Source: Schistosoma mansoni (lineage: Eukaryota > Platyhelminthes > Trematoda > Strigeidida > Schistosomatidae). From it: a DNA stretch of 64,000 nt. The translations under genes were made by a program, and so were the position numbers. Below, in pieces: positions 1 to 10,561 of this stretch. Position 1 is the stretch's first letter; every line of letters starts with the position of its first letter. Location: positions 15,302,770 through 15,366,769 of the forward strand of contig NC_031497.1 in the NCBI RefSeq assembly GCF_000237925.1, read 5' to 3'. The notes below the pieces were generated by a model, which was not told the DNA's origin, ran no database searches, and worked only from the letters and a program-made list of their open reading frames with translations.

Positions 1-261
1 AAGCATCCACATACTTGAATAACATCACCTATACAAATCAATGAAAATTCAGTGTTTACATAGACCTGTTTTAAGAAGAATATACAGATTTACCAAAGGT
101 AATATTTTTATTCGGCTTAACTTTTAATTTACATATGTTATACTAAACATTACAAGAGCAGTTTTCGAGGCCTTGTAATTAGATTGAGAACTATGTCAAA
201 ACGTTTTCGTTAGAATGACAGGATAATATTGTAAAAATGTGCAGCTTTGACTGAACAAAAT

Positions 262-385
262 AATGCTTGTGACCTGAAGCAATATCGAGGCAATATGTAC
301 AAGATGCACACATGTCAATAAGAAACTGATCAATTGCAGTCCTAAACATCAATGGGAGGATTCAAGCAACTAATACAAGATGAAT
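262..385 (+). repeat. SINE-1 (Sm-alpha-like) 5' fragment
   Basis: It matches the 5' half of the SINE-1 copies near 8.1, 46.6 and 51.4 kb: the block starting aatgcttgtgac, the motif caatatcgaggcaatatg, and the block cagtcctaaacatcaatggg. The tRNA-like and hammerhead parts are absent, so this is a truncated copy. Confidence 0.75.
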
Positions 386-520
386 TAGACCAAATATATT
401 TTATAATAAGAGAGAAATGAGTACAAAAACTCAAGAAGGGACTCGAAGAAAATAGGGAAATCAAATATACATGTGGGAAAAACACTTCATCGTTGATGTC
501 CACATAACATCTACAATCGT

Positions 521-585
521 TTATTTATTTGAACACAAATATTTGTACACAGGGGCACCAAATACATATGCACCACACAATAACA
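521..585 (-). repeat. SINE-3 tail fragment
   Basis: This is the tail end of the roughly 520-bp SINE-3 unit, read on the minus strand. It keeps the TTTATTTATTT tail complement, the aatatttgtac segment and the gggcaccaaatacatatgc segment. The body of the element is missing. It lies about 180 bp outside the complete copy at 767-1289. Confidence 0.65.
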
Positions 586-766
586 ATGTGACTGCGAAGA
601 GATAGAGAATATAAAATGCATATAAGGAAAACAAGAACAACAACGAACAGGGATCAGTATATGAGAGTGAAATAGTAATAATGGGAGAGGCAGTTCAGTT
701 AGCGAAAATACAACCAGAAAGAAATCTTTCAGTTAAAGAAGTTACGTCGATTTGTTATGAAGAAGG

Positions 767-1289
767 TTATTTATTTATTTAAACACACAAATATTGGTAC
801 AAGGAAGCACCAGATAAATATGTGCCTCACAAATCTCATTTGATTTGTGTGAGGGCTGTGATACTGCTCAGGTGCCCAGACTGAAGCAGGTGGTTTTCTT
901 AGGGGGCCACACCCCGAGCCTTCGACCTGAAGGTCTAGTCCACAAGGCAGTGGAGCACTGTAAGGAGATGCAGTCCCATGGTAGCCGGTGACCAACGATT
1001 GGTTTATACGCCATTTGTTCCCTCAAATTTCTGGAGCCCATGTGCACTATTGGTTTGGAATCAGGGTTCTCCAACTCCCATAGGTGGACCCTCCGTGTCC
1101 ACCAACCCGGTTAAAGCGCCGGAAATTCGCTTTTCGTCCTCTCAATTTCGTAAAAAACACCCCCACCACGAGAAGGCAGTGAGTAGGACTTCCCTGGCAG
1201 AGGCTATATATTCGCGTGGCCATGTGAGAGCATTTCGAGAGGGGGAGCGGACTCTCCCCACTCTCAGCCGTACCAGGGCATTTGGGGGC
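767..1289 (-). mobile_element. SINE-3 copy with 11-bp target-site duplication
   Basis: A complete roughly 520-bp SINE-3 unit inserted in the 3' end of RTE-A. On the minus strand it starts GCCCCCAAATGCCCTGG and ends in a tail built from AAATAAATAAA. The 11-bp repeat tatgaagaagg occurs at 756-766 and 1290-1300, directly flanking it, so it was inserted by a target-duplicating mechanism after RTE-A was in place. The short ORF near its 5' end seen in the 28 kb copy (MPWYGREWGE) is broken here after five codons. Confidence 0.85.
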
Positions 1290-1300
1290 TATGAAGAAGG

Positions 1301-4247
1301 TAAAAAAAGCTACAGCAGGATAGCCACTGGCTTCTATTCTGAACCATATCTAATAACGTCTCAAGACACTGTATTGCACCATCTCTTGGACCCAAACCAG
1401 GGAGTTGTGAAGAACCAACAGAAGCCAGTCCTGTACAGCTTTCTTCCATAACACGACACCATATCATACACTGACGACCTCTCCGCTTTTTCAAACCGGT
1501 CCCATCGTCGGCAAATAATGCACGATGTGGAATTCTCTGGGACGACATTCGTAGGACATACCCAATCCACCAACGTCGTTGTTTCAAGACAGTGACACTA
1601 ACTGAATTATCATCACTGTGCCTGAACACACGATGTCGAATCGCTGCATTACTAACATAATGTTGCCCCTGGATGTCAGCAATCCTTCGGAAAACGATGA
1701 TCAAACACAGCAGAACTGCTCTCATCGACGCGTTTTAGATCTGACCTTTTACAGACAGACTAACATCACGAAGGCGCCAAAGATAGCCCAGATTGGCATA
1801 AGCCGCTCTGGCTTTCACTATACATGAATTGATCTCATCACTCACGCCACCACCAGCACCTGTACAGCTACCTAGATACACGAACTTCTCGACTACTCCT
1901 AACTGCTCACTACTAAGAGTAAATGCAGGTCCAACATCCTGCCAGTCTTGTGAAAGTTCTTTGCACTTCGAAGGTGCAAAGCACGTGCCATACTTATGGA
2001 CACTAATTGCCAACTGATTAAGTGCGGATTGCATAGCCTGGGTATTATCGCTCAGTAAGACAATATCATCCGCATACTCGAGGTCGAGAAGTCTTTCTCC
2101 AGGAAACAGACCTACACCGCCATTATTTACATCTATCAGAGCTGTTTCCAGAATGTCATCGGTGGCAAAGTTGAAGAAGAATGGTGAGATTGGGCAACCT
2201 TGTCTAACTCCACTGTTTGAATAGAACAATCGAGAGTGGTGGTTGTATGCCCTCACTCTGCCTGAGGTGTTTGTATATAGGGCTTTTAAGATGTTAATAA
2301 ACTTCTCAGGCACTCTCTTCTTTAATAGACAATCTCAGAGAACAGTCCTATCCAACGAATTGAAGTCAGCTCTGATGTCAAGAAACACTACGGTTGTTGG
2401 CCTGTGATAAGTATGACGGTGTTCTAACATTTGGCAGAGGGTGAAGATATGACCAATACATCCCCGACCAGAACAAAAACAAGCCTGCTCCTCGCGAGTC
2501 AATCTTTCTTTGAATTTGAACAATCTACAAAGTATGACAGAAGCCAATAGTTTGGACGCAATCGGAAGTAGACCTACCCTCCAACAGTTGTTGCAGAAAC
2601 GACGTAAACCTTTTCTAAAGATAAGGACAACTATCGACTCATTCCATGACGTTGGAACACTCTGTAGCCCCCAGACCTTTGTAAACAACGTTGTCAGTTC
2701 CTTAACCAAAAAGTCATCACCATTTTTAAAAAGAGCCGGAGGTAAGTCATCTGGGCCGGATGATTTGTAGCGTTTCAAGGGTTGGAGTTCCTTGCACACT
2801 TCCATCTAGTTTGGTGGATCACTTGTCACAGGTCATGGAGGGTAGGACAGTTTGATCGATGTTGCCGGGGCAGCAGACCAGTTGAATTGTTCCTCAAAAA
2901 ACTCTGCCCATAGTCCAAGACGTAAATAGATGTTAGTGATTGGCATCCCATCATCTTTACAGATTGTTTCGCTCACATCAGACTTCTGGCTGCCAGTGTC
3001 TCGGATGAGTTGAAAGAGTTTTCGGCAGTTACCAGATGCAGCTGTTTCTCCCAATTCATTGGCACGCTCCGACCACCAGGCTTCTCAGTCCTTACGTAAG
3101 CTTTGCCCGACTTCATTACATAACTGTCGTCGTTTGTGGTCAAACCCACGGTCACTCAGAGTAGATCAACGGGTTTCAATGGGTTGTAAGGAGCCTGAAA
3201 AAACCCAGTGCTTATGAGCGGGACGTTTCGCGAAGCCGCACGCAATTGCAACCGATGCTCATCTATACTTCTCGGTGGGATGGTAGCTAGCCCAGAAGCT
3301 AGCTCAGTTCGATACTTACTTGCAACAGAAGTTGCAACCGATTCGCTGACATCAATCCGTTGATGACGATCAACTCGTTGGCCACTAAAAAGTAAGGCGA
3401 GATTGATGCAGATCATGGCATCATCACAGTCCAGGTAGGTGCTCCAAAAAGAGTGGCAGTCTTGCACAAAACCAGGCTAGTGACAGCTGATCGCGATATG
3501 ATCAATCTGAGTCCAGGATCGAGATGTAGAGGGAGGACGCCAGGTGGCACATCGGCGATGGCTGTGCCGGTAGTGCTAGCTAGAAAGAGGTTGTGGTCTG
3601 AGCACAGTTGCAGTAAACTGTCACCGTTATCTGGCCTGAGACCAACAAGTCTACATCGGCCATCTAAACGACTCTTCTGTGCCTAGACGCTCAACCTGTG
3701 CATTCAAGTCTCCGGCTAGTACTACAATATCTGTCGAACGCACTTTCTGGCGAAGAACAGTTAACTGGTGGGAGAATTCATCCTTGATTGCATCCGGGCT
3801 GCAATCTGTCGGAACATAGGTGGAGATGACAAAAAGACATCGTTTTTCACGCCAATTTCTCCTAACTTTGATGGAGCCTTCTAATCTAACAGCACATAAC
3901 CGACTGTTAATGGGGATCCAATCGATCAGTGCTGCCTCAGCTCCAGAGCTTAAAGCGACACCAACGCCAGCAAGACCAGACGGAGATACCACAGGGTCCC
4001 TGGATAAACGCACGTAAAACAAGCCTTTTGAAGCGAGAGATGGGGAGCGAATTTGTAGTACTTCACTACAGCCTTGAAAACGGGTCTCAGACAGACAACA
4101 TACATCGATATTAAGACTTTTTAAAGACACAGCCAACCTTATCTGTTGTCCGATCTTCATTAGTGTGCGAACGTTGAAGGAAGCCAGTTTGAATGGTATA
4201 CGAGGTTTCAGAAAGACCGTTTCAGCATTCGTAGTCGGTGGTAGCAT
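1301..4247 (-). pseudogene. RTE-A endonuclease/reverse transcriptase, inactivated
   Basis: Relic of the single LINE polyprotein. Endonuclease motifs are visible in pieces: SFNVRTL (about residue 24 of the piece starting at 4247), CLSETRFQG, AGDLNAQV and, in another frame near 3620, SDHNLFL. Reverse-transcriptase motifs follow: GPDDLPPALF and VFLDIRADFNSLDR (2335-2805), then GVRQGCPISPFFFNF and LEYADDIVLLS (1735-2313), which hold the catalytic Asp pair. The final part has the IGYVLRM and QNRSQW blocks of the RTE tail. At least five reading-frame interruptions separate these pieces, so no full protein can be made. Catalytic residues survive in each piece, suggesting decay after insertion rather than ancient loss of the active site. 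Confidence 0.85.
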
Positions 4248-4320
4248 TCAACTTTCGACCAGTCAGTGACTTGAGATCTTTAGACAGAACAGGGTTTCTC
4301 TGACAATGTCTTAAGAGCAT

Positions 4321-4820
4321 GACCCCGAAATGCTCTGGTACGGCCGAGGGTGGGGAGAATCAGCTCTCCATCTCAACATGCTCTCACATGGCCACATATA
4401 TACAGCCACTACTAAGGAAGTCCTACTCACTGCCTTTTCGTGGCGGTGGGTGTTGTTTACGAAATTGAGAGGGCTTTAACCGGATTGGTGGACACGGAGG
4501 GTCTACAAAAAGGAGTTGGGAAACCCTGATTCCCAACCAATGGCGCACATGGGCTCCAGGATCCTGAAGGACCTAATGGCGTATAAACCAATCATTATTC
4601 ACTGGCTACAATGGGACTTCATCTCCTGACGTTGCTCCATTGCCTTGTGGATCAGACCTGTAGGTCGAACGCTTCGGGTGTGGCCCCCTAAGAAAACCAC
4701 CTGCTTCCGTTTCGGCACCCAGGTAGTATCATAGCCCACACACAAATCAAGTGACTTGTGTGACGCATGTGTATTTTTTCCTCTTTTGTGCCAATATTTA
4801 TGTGTTCAAATCAATAAATA
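4321..4820 (+). repeat. SINE-3 copy at the RTE-A 5' side
   Basis: A diverged SINE-3 copy in plus orientation. It runs from accccgaaatgctctggtacgg through the conserved cccccta-agaaaaccacctgc block to a tail containing tcaataaata. It sits in inverted orientation to the copy at 767-1289, so RTE-A is bracketed by inverted units. Its flanks (gagcatga, ggcgcata) are only a poor match, so a target-site duplication is not proven. It is more diverged than the copies at 20.6, 27.5 and 28.3 kb. Confidence 0.8.
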
Positions 4821-5162
4821 TAGGCGCATAACGCGATCCCGGGTCAATCCATATTTGTGCTAGGTTCTTTGACAATGATTAATTGATTGGCATGATAATT
4901 TGGTGTTACTCTATTCGTAACTGCTTCTTTATTTTTCTATACAATGAAATAAGTTGAAATAATTTGAAAGGTACTTAACATCTGAACAAGGCTCGTAAAT
5001 GATCGAAGTAAAGTTTAGTTAGGACAGTACACTCCGTTTTGTCCCGAAACATTATGTTGGGTTGGTGGATTTGAAAACATAATGGCTACTAAAAGTATCA
5101 TCAAATTTTACACCCTATGTTTGGTAAACCGATAAGTTTGTGAACGCTTTGAATCAAGTTTT
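4821..5162. other. Non-coding spacer, probably intron of the Nup88-like gene
   Basis: AT-rich sequence with no coding signal or recognised repeat. It lies between the LINE and the last visible Nup88-like exon. Confidence 0.5.
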
Positions 5163-5801
5163 TCACAAATCAGTAACACCGACTGCCTTTTGAAACAAAA
5201 GCGGACAAGTCGCGAATATATACTCAAAAAATGATACTTCTTTAGAACTATCGAACCCTATTTTCAACAACTGAAAAGCCGGAATACGACGAACATGAGT
5301 GGTGAAAACGTGATATGAATCGACAAAACAGTAAACCTTCTTACCTGTTTCATAAAGAAGGAACAAACAGCAATCTTGTAACTGAGCTTCCGATAAACCA
5401 CGTTTTGATATAAATAGTGGGGAACCAAAATCAAAGTCAACACACTTGCTGCCTAAAGCAAAACTGAGATTCATTTTCGTATTGGACAGTGATGAACTGT
5501 TATCATCGTTTTCATTGTAAGAACCTTCATCCGAGTCATTCATATCCTGGTAGGTAGCATCAAGAGCGCTATGAGTAAATACTGAAAGATCTGCTTCTAG
5601 CCATAAATTGAATCGAATGCTTTGATTTTCCGAGGACTTTACACAATGAATGTAATATATAAAGGAATTTTCGGTCACAATAACCAATGTTCTGTTAGAT
5701 TTTGGATGCCACCGCACCTTTACTATAACGCCATTTAATTTTGATTTGGAGGAAAGGTCTCTAAGATCAATGGCACAGTATAATGGACGAACAATTTGGT
5801 C
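5163..5801 (-). CDS. NUP88: Nup88-like nucleoporin, exon 3
   Basis: Third visible exon of a minus-strand gene resembling Nup88, the nuclear pore scaffold and export-platform protein. Its N-terminal WD-type beta-propeller sits on the cytoplasmic face with Nup214. The exon starts after a good acceptor (tttaatactttcccag, exon from 5801) in phase 0, matching the phase 0 end of exon 2. Visible blocks: VKVRWHPKSNRTLVIVTENS, like the W-x-P...VLLTSDN propeller strand of Nup88; an acidic, low-complexity loop (NDSDEGSYNENDD); CVDFDFGSPLF, like VSFDFGP; then LFLLYETGKKVYCF. An in-frame stop at about 5163 follows KAVGVTDL. A donor may lie slightly upstream, so the 3' edge is uncertain. Later exons (helical half) are not seen and would lie to the left. 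Family assignment is from remembered motifs, not a search. Confidence 0.65.
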   Translation of the reverse strand, partial: DQIVRPLYCAIDLRDLSSKSKLNGVIVKVRWHPKSNRTLVIVTENSFIYYIHCVKSSENQSIRFNLWLEADLSVFTHSALDATYQDMNDSDEGSYNENDDNSSSLSNTKMNLSFALGSKCVDFDFGSPLFISKRGLSEAQLQDCCLFLLYETGKKVYCFVDSYHVFTTHVRRIPAFQLLKIGFDSSKEVSFFEYIFATCPLLFQKAVGVTDL

Positions 5802-7525
5802 CTGGGAAAGTATTAAAATAGTGAGGACGGAATACCTTTATTTCAAGTGTCATAGATATCATTCCCGTGGTAAAAGTTTTATTTGACATTATAGAGACAA
5901 ATATTCTACTTGAAAATTCTAGAAAATTTGAGCACACAAACGACACAGACTTGTCAGATGTTGAAAGCGCTTTCCATTAGAAAAATCAAGTGAGTGAAAG
6001 AAGATCCTAAGGATTTAGTGTTATCTATTGATTTTTAGTTGTTTTGCAGACGATATTTGTCCGTGGAAAATACTAACCCATGTCTAAAAATTGTTTTGCA
6101 TGCTCGGAGCACAAGTTATTAAGTAATAGGCAGAGTAACTTTCAAGTCACATTACACCTAGTGACCTGACAATGAATGATGAATCCCCATCTATGATTTT
6201 GTGATCGAGCATAAATAAACTATGTTGATTGATAAAAGGAAGCTGTTTTCGATGAGAAGTACTACTGGCTAACAAGAACGGACCGGAAACTGTATTATGA
6301 ATAGATTTGTACACCATTGGTTCAGAACCAACAATCCCAAGTTAACAGGGTGATGTGGTTTACATCAACACGAGTAAAAAATCTGCTACTTATATGATTC
6401 CTCATGGTCCATACGCCTTAGCACGCAGAAACACAGATTTTATATCTCTATCTGCAGTAGTTGTAATGAGTACCAGAATGATAGGAGTTACAGCTCTTTA
6501 AACCACCGACTGACTGCATTTTGAGACTGACATGAACTTATCCTATTTTGAAGAGAAAGATTCATCATACAATCAACTTCTTTGTGGAGATTTGTAGTGG
6601 TAACAGCAAGCCTCGTTAGTGTTTTAGTATGAAAATTAAATTACTCAAATTTTTAACCTTGGTTATGATAGGGATAATCGAGGTTTCGACTCATTCCAAG
6701 TCGATTAATGTAATTTGCAACAAAAAGTATGTGCTCAGGACCTGAATGGAACACTTACCCTCAAACATTGCCGTTAATAAATGTTATTTAAAAGAACACG
6801 ATCACGCCATCTTTAAACTTGACATCATTCAAATGCTTACAGCGAACACAGTTTAAGAGAGATTCAATGATACAAAACAATTGAAGCAACTGACAATCCA
6901 GGTCATTACAGCATCTCATGAAGTATTTGACCGAACAAATCAGTGGCTTCACAGGTGTTGAACAGTAATCGAAAACAATTACTTGTTACGTAGGTTATCA
7001 TCTGGACAAACACTTATCACTAAACTAATCAACCATTTATGAGGAAAGTCAAGTTAAGCAGGTCGGTAATTTAATTTTAAACTACTTGATAGAAAGTTTT
7101 AGTTCCTTTACCTTAGATTGAATATAGCAGCTAGATATTATAGTCTGCTCTTGAAGGGATTCCTCGGTTTTCAAGTCGGATGCTAAATTAGGGTGTGATC
7201 AACCTAATATGTCTATCACATTTCGATTTCTTGATTTTTTACCAAATGTGGTCGGTAATATACGTTTAATAGCCATAGCAAAATCAATCTGAACAGAAAA
7301 AGGAGAGGATGATGAGTTCGGAAGAACATAAGTGGGAAACAAGCTTCAAAAGAGACAGTCAAGCGAGCCTTCTTTTTTACTACTTTTCGCATGGCAAATA
7401 TAATGCTTCATTTCAAATCCACCGTCGTTGTTTCCCCTTACTTGAAAACAATGTAACTAATGGGAACCAAGCACAAATGATTCTACATACAGGAAAAATG
7501 TATTCGATTTGAAAAAAGAAATTAC
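5802..7525 (-). other. Intron 2 of the Nup88-like gene
   Basis: About 1.7 kb between a donor (TCAG|GTAATT at 7526/7525) and an acceptor (CCCAG at 5802). AT-rich, with no repeat or further exon that I recognise. A 67-codon open frame on the opposite strand at 7309-7512 looks like chance. Confidence 0.6.
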
Positions 7526-7764
7526 CTGACAGAATTCTTTTAAGCCGAACTGTGCATCCACAACAAACACACATGTTTCAGATATGAGTGCTAAAAACTG
7601 TCCACATTGAGAACATAACAACGAGCTAATGCCAGGTGATGGTGGGGGAGTTAGGAGTACGGGTATCTTTGGGTAGGATAAATCGTTTGTAACTCCACAG
7701 TCTTTTACAACAAGGACAAATAATTGGTTGATACGTTGATTTAAGAAAAATATTCTTAAATGTT
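7526..7764 (-). CDS. NUP88: Nup88-like nucleoporin, exon 2
   Basis: The 239-nt exon joins exon 1 in phase 1 and ends in phase 0 at a GTAATT donor. It encodes EHLRIFLNQRINQLFVLVVK, then a proline-rich loop (LLTPPPSPGIS), then LLCSQCGQFLALISETCVFVVDAQFG and ends FCQ. The order (hydrophobic strand, loop, LLCSQCGQFLALI strand, VFVVD) follows the first propeller blades of Nup88, where a VLLSPTQHHVALIG-like strand is followed by a VLEL strand. The frame stays open across both junctions, which strongly supports the model. Only homology to Nup88 is inferred. Confidence 0.65.
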
Positions 7765-7798
7765 CTAGTTTTTTGTATTAGCAGAATAAACTACTTAC
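7765..7798 (-). other. 34-nt micro-intron in the Nup88-like gene
   Basis: Starts GTAAGTAG and ends ACTAG, with a CTAAT branch-like motif about 15 nt before the acceptor. Removing it joins ...VCS-G to EHLRIFLNQ in one frame. Introns of 30-40 nt near gene 5' ends are known from schistosomes. Confidence 0.65.
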
Positions 7799-7928
7799 CA
7801 GAACAAACCCCACTTTTGCAATACTGCGACACACAAGTAATTGTTTTTTCCAAAGCCGATTTGTAGTTGCAATAAGCTGACATGTCCAACAATGGCAAGA
7901 TATCCCTGAGGACAGTAGTCAAAGCCAT
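7799..7928 (-). CDS. NUP88: Nup88-like nucleoporin, exon 1
   Basis: First coding exon, 130 nt, ending in phase 1 at G|GTAAGT. The start chosen is the ATG at 7928 (MALTTVLRDILPLLDMSAY...). An in-frame TAA lies about 10 codons upstream, so this is the first possible Met unless another exon lies further upstream; the internal Met at 7883 is an alternative. The encoded 43 residues are Cys-rich near the end (CVSQYCKSGVCS) and are not diagnostic alone; the assignment rests on the in-frame junction to exon 2. A SINE-1 copy lies about 170 bp upstream of the start. Confidence 0.5.
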
Positions 7929-8101
7929 CTTCGTAACTAGCGCTTTGTGTTATCCTTGACAAGGTTTTCAAATGCAATATCTTTGTAACAGCCTTGCATA
8001 AACCGACTGATTTATTTGAGCTCGCTGCCTATTGTTTCGGTAAGGTTCCAGGTATTTGGTAATATTCAATGAATGGGAATCTAATTATTCTACTGTACCT
8101 A

Positions 8102-8445
8102 GATTCCACTGCTAGCCACCATCTATCTTTCTTTATAATGCTTGTGACTTCAGGCAATATCAAGGCAATACGCACAGTATGCACACATGTGAATAAGAGA
8201 CCGATCAATTTCAGTCCTAAATATCAGTGGGAAGACTCAAACAAACAATACCAAAGGGATTTAAACTTTACTCCTGTTTCAGTAGATAAGTAGTTAGTGT
8301 GACGGTGTTTGAAGCTAACGTACTAGGTTCGAGTCCCGAAATGTACATCAGATCTGTGATGCAGGTACATCCGGTTAACGAGTCCCAAATAAGATGAAGC
8401 TGAAGTCCCGAACTCCACTGCTAGCCAGCATCCACCTTTGCTTAT
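8102..8445 (+). repeat. SINE-1 (Sm-alpha-like) copy with degenerate hammerhead
   Basis: Roughly full-length SINE-1. It begins attccactgctagccacc, the sequence that normally follows the hammerhead cleavage site. It then has the cttgtgacttcaggcaatatc block, a tRNA-like B box (ggttcgagtccc near 8327) and a degraded hammerhead (ttaacgagtcccaaataagatgaag) before the next ccactgctagcc. The core CTGACGA has become TTAACGA, so the ribozyme is probably inactive. Confidence 0.8.
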
Positions 8446-8759
8446 TAAGTTTGGTAGTTATTCGTGGATTTGTATATCTTGTAGTTTGAGTGATTGCGTT
8501 TGTCTCAATGGAGTAGGGTCACTGGTTAAAAACAGTCATCACGTCGCCAGTCAGGAAGTATTTTGGTTGCAATTTGAAAATACTAAAGTGGTAATGCTTC
8601 GGACACAGCTGGTTCAAGTAGATGGTAATCCATAGGTAAGTACGTATTTGCCAAGCCTCTCCTAAAAGCTATCCATTGATGGAGCTTTGGTTACTTCACC
8701 CAGGACAGTATTTTAAAATAGGGCAACTCTTAATGAGGAAGAGCGGTACAGTACCTGCT

Positions 8760-9250
8760 TACTCGACTTTTGGAGTGCGATTTTCCGAGGGTTGCCTTGA
8801 GAAGCATTGTGATGGTGTTCTAGTAATATGCCCGTTTGAATAACTTGGTGTACTTAATATGTATGCCATCATCAGATTAGCTCTTATTCTCCTGTTGCTC
8901 AGAGGAAACAATCCCGGGTGTTTGGGTCTGTAGACGTGGGATTTATGTCTTAGGCTTGTCACCCACTTGATTTCCCGTCTCTGCACTTGGTCTAAAAGAT
9001 TCATATCTCTTTTGAAGAGACGTGTGCAGCACTTTTGCAACTTTTTAAGTTTATAGTTCATATAAAATAAATTCATAGAGGCCTTCGTATGGGCTGTGAC
9101 CTTGAAAAAGCACGTACGCCAGATATGTTCCAGGCTTCTAAGGCTCCACAGCTGTGCATTGAGAGCGTGATGCTGAAAAAGAGAAACAAGAGAGCGGCAA
9201 GGAACTTGAATATAAACACCACTGAGTTCGCTAGTAATTCCCATTGTATT
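8760..9250 (-). pseudogene. CR1-like LINE reverse transcriptase C-terminus, fragment
   Basis: An open frame of about 160 codons encodes LLDQVQRREIKWVTSLRHKS, then GLFPLSNRRIRANLMMAYIL. These match the C-terminal LLxxVQRRATK...L.PLxxRRLRGDLxxxYKIL pattern of CR1-type LINEs, and the same blocks (LLKRVQRTATRLIPG, HLFPLSY) occur in the plus-strand CR1 copy at 11.2-11.9 kb. The piece is heavily diverged and lacks the catalytic part. Confidence 0.65.
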
Positions 9251-10552
9251 GCATTTAATTCATATACATGGCCCTCCTCCTCAAACACCCTATGAGGTAC
9301 TAGGTTAGCTGGAAATGTTTGGCTTCGGAGAAGAGTTTGTGGCCAGGATGATAAGTTTACCATTCAGAAAAATTTCAATCGGGTTTGGAGTTGGGCCGAT
9401 AATAATGAACTTGCTTCCAACCCCTCGAAGTGCAAAACAGCCAATCTGAAACAGACTACAAGCTGAGCATATAAAGTAATTAACTGCTCTTTAAAAATGT
9501 CACTATTTGAAAAGGGAATTGGTCTCTTAGTACAAAATCTTACATTAACCGCAAAAAAGCCCGATAGAACAAGCTTCGTAATGATAACTTGAAAGACTCT
9601 TTTTGTTGCCGATTCGAAGGCTTTATTCGGCCTCATTTACAGCATGAAAATAAAGTGCTTCCTCCTTGACCGCAAATAATAAGACACTCGTCAACATATC
9701 TAAGGATAAGCCACGAACTCATTTTTAGGGACTGGAATCTAGACCCGGCGAGGAAGAATTCGGACCACTTGATGCTAGCACTCTGGAATATAAGTGACTC
9801 AGAGACGACCGCCTCATGGCTTGGTTTTTTCAACACACGTTTACTCATTTACAACAAACAACTGCAGGGGAAACAATCAGAAATTGGAGATAAAGTTTAG
9901 TAAACTGAATTATAGACAAACATTCAACCTCTTACGAGTAGCCAAAGCCTGAACTTCGCTACTGGCTTGAGTAGCTCAAGCATATTCGCGAGCGTTCTTC
10001 AAGAAGGAGTCTAATATTTTCTTAGGGACCCAGAGGAGTGTATCGAACTTATTTACTGGAGCTATTTTAATTAATCAGTTTCGTATAACATGATCACTAT
10101 CTAGAAGCATCAGTGATCAGTTTCTACTGGACACGAAAGATCAATAAGCGTAAGCTCCTCCCGTTTGATAAGTTTTAACTATACGATTCTTGACACTCAC
10201 GTCACAATTAACTCGAGAGTACGGACAATTCGTCTCTAAAACGTAACTCCAGTTGCAAAAGTAGAGAAATGTACTACATTGATGACTACCATAACACAAA
10301 TCAGAATTAAGATAGAACGAAATAAAAATAGCAGTGCTAGATAGCTCGTGTGATGTGATTGAGTAAAAATCGGAGGCATTTTAGTCCCAAAGTTACTGAC
10401 GTCGATAAAAGTATCGACCTTACTACCAAACAGTGGATGCGGTATAACACTTGACGTAAGGGAAAGAAAACGCTGAAATCCCTCCACAGCATTTCGCTGG
10501 GTAGTATCGTCGTTTATTTTGTTTCTTCGCCCTGTTGAGTATTTTAACCTTT
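9251..10552. other. Unresolved stretch, perhaps decayed LINE upstream part then unique DNA
   Basis: Minus-strand open frames at 9364-9848 could continue the CR1-like fragment, but I cannot align them to reverse-transcriptase motifs with confidence. One contains RYVDECLII, resembling a Y-x-D-D box, but the context is not convincing. From about 9850 to 10550 I see no gene or repeat. Confidence 0.4.
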
Positions 10553-10561
10553 AGTCGTCCT

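Larger units (their letters stand above)
737..4320 (-). mobile_element. RTE-A: decayed RTE-type LINE
   Basis: A nearly full-length non-LTR retrotransposon on the minus strand. In element order it has an AP-type endonuclease (about 4247-3156), a linker (about 3155-2833), reverse transcriptase (about 2805-1735) and an RTE-type C-terminal tail (about 1725-1301). The tail resumes below a SINE-3 insertion (767-1289) and stops near 737. The copy is broken by at least five frame changes or stops. The C-terminal signature (GYVLRM, then a Q-N-R-S-Q-W block) puts it in the RTE clade, to which S. mansoni SR2 belongs. It lies downstream of the third Nup88-like exon on the same strand, so it is probably intronic. 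The exact 5' end is unclear because SINE-3 begins at 4321. Confidence 0.85.

Noticed and set aside
978-1451. 157-codon plus-strand protein gene
   Set aside because: It is the antisense of SINE-3 and the LINE tail; similar antisense frames occur in the other SINE-3 copies.
737-4820. A single composite element with 500-bp terminal inverted repeats around a LINE
   Set aside because: The left SINE-3 copy has its own 11-bp target duplication within the LINE sequence, so it is a separate later insertion; the right copy is much more diverged.
7309-7512. Small plus-strand gene inside the Nup88-like intron
   Set aside because: 67 codons, no domain, and no splice or repeat support; likely chance.
9364-9848. 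Penelope-like reverse transcriptase (RYVDECLII)
   Set aside because: Only one short motif fits; surrounding residues do not follow the family order, and the downstream part looks like CR1.
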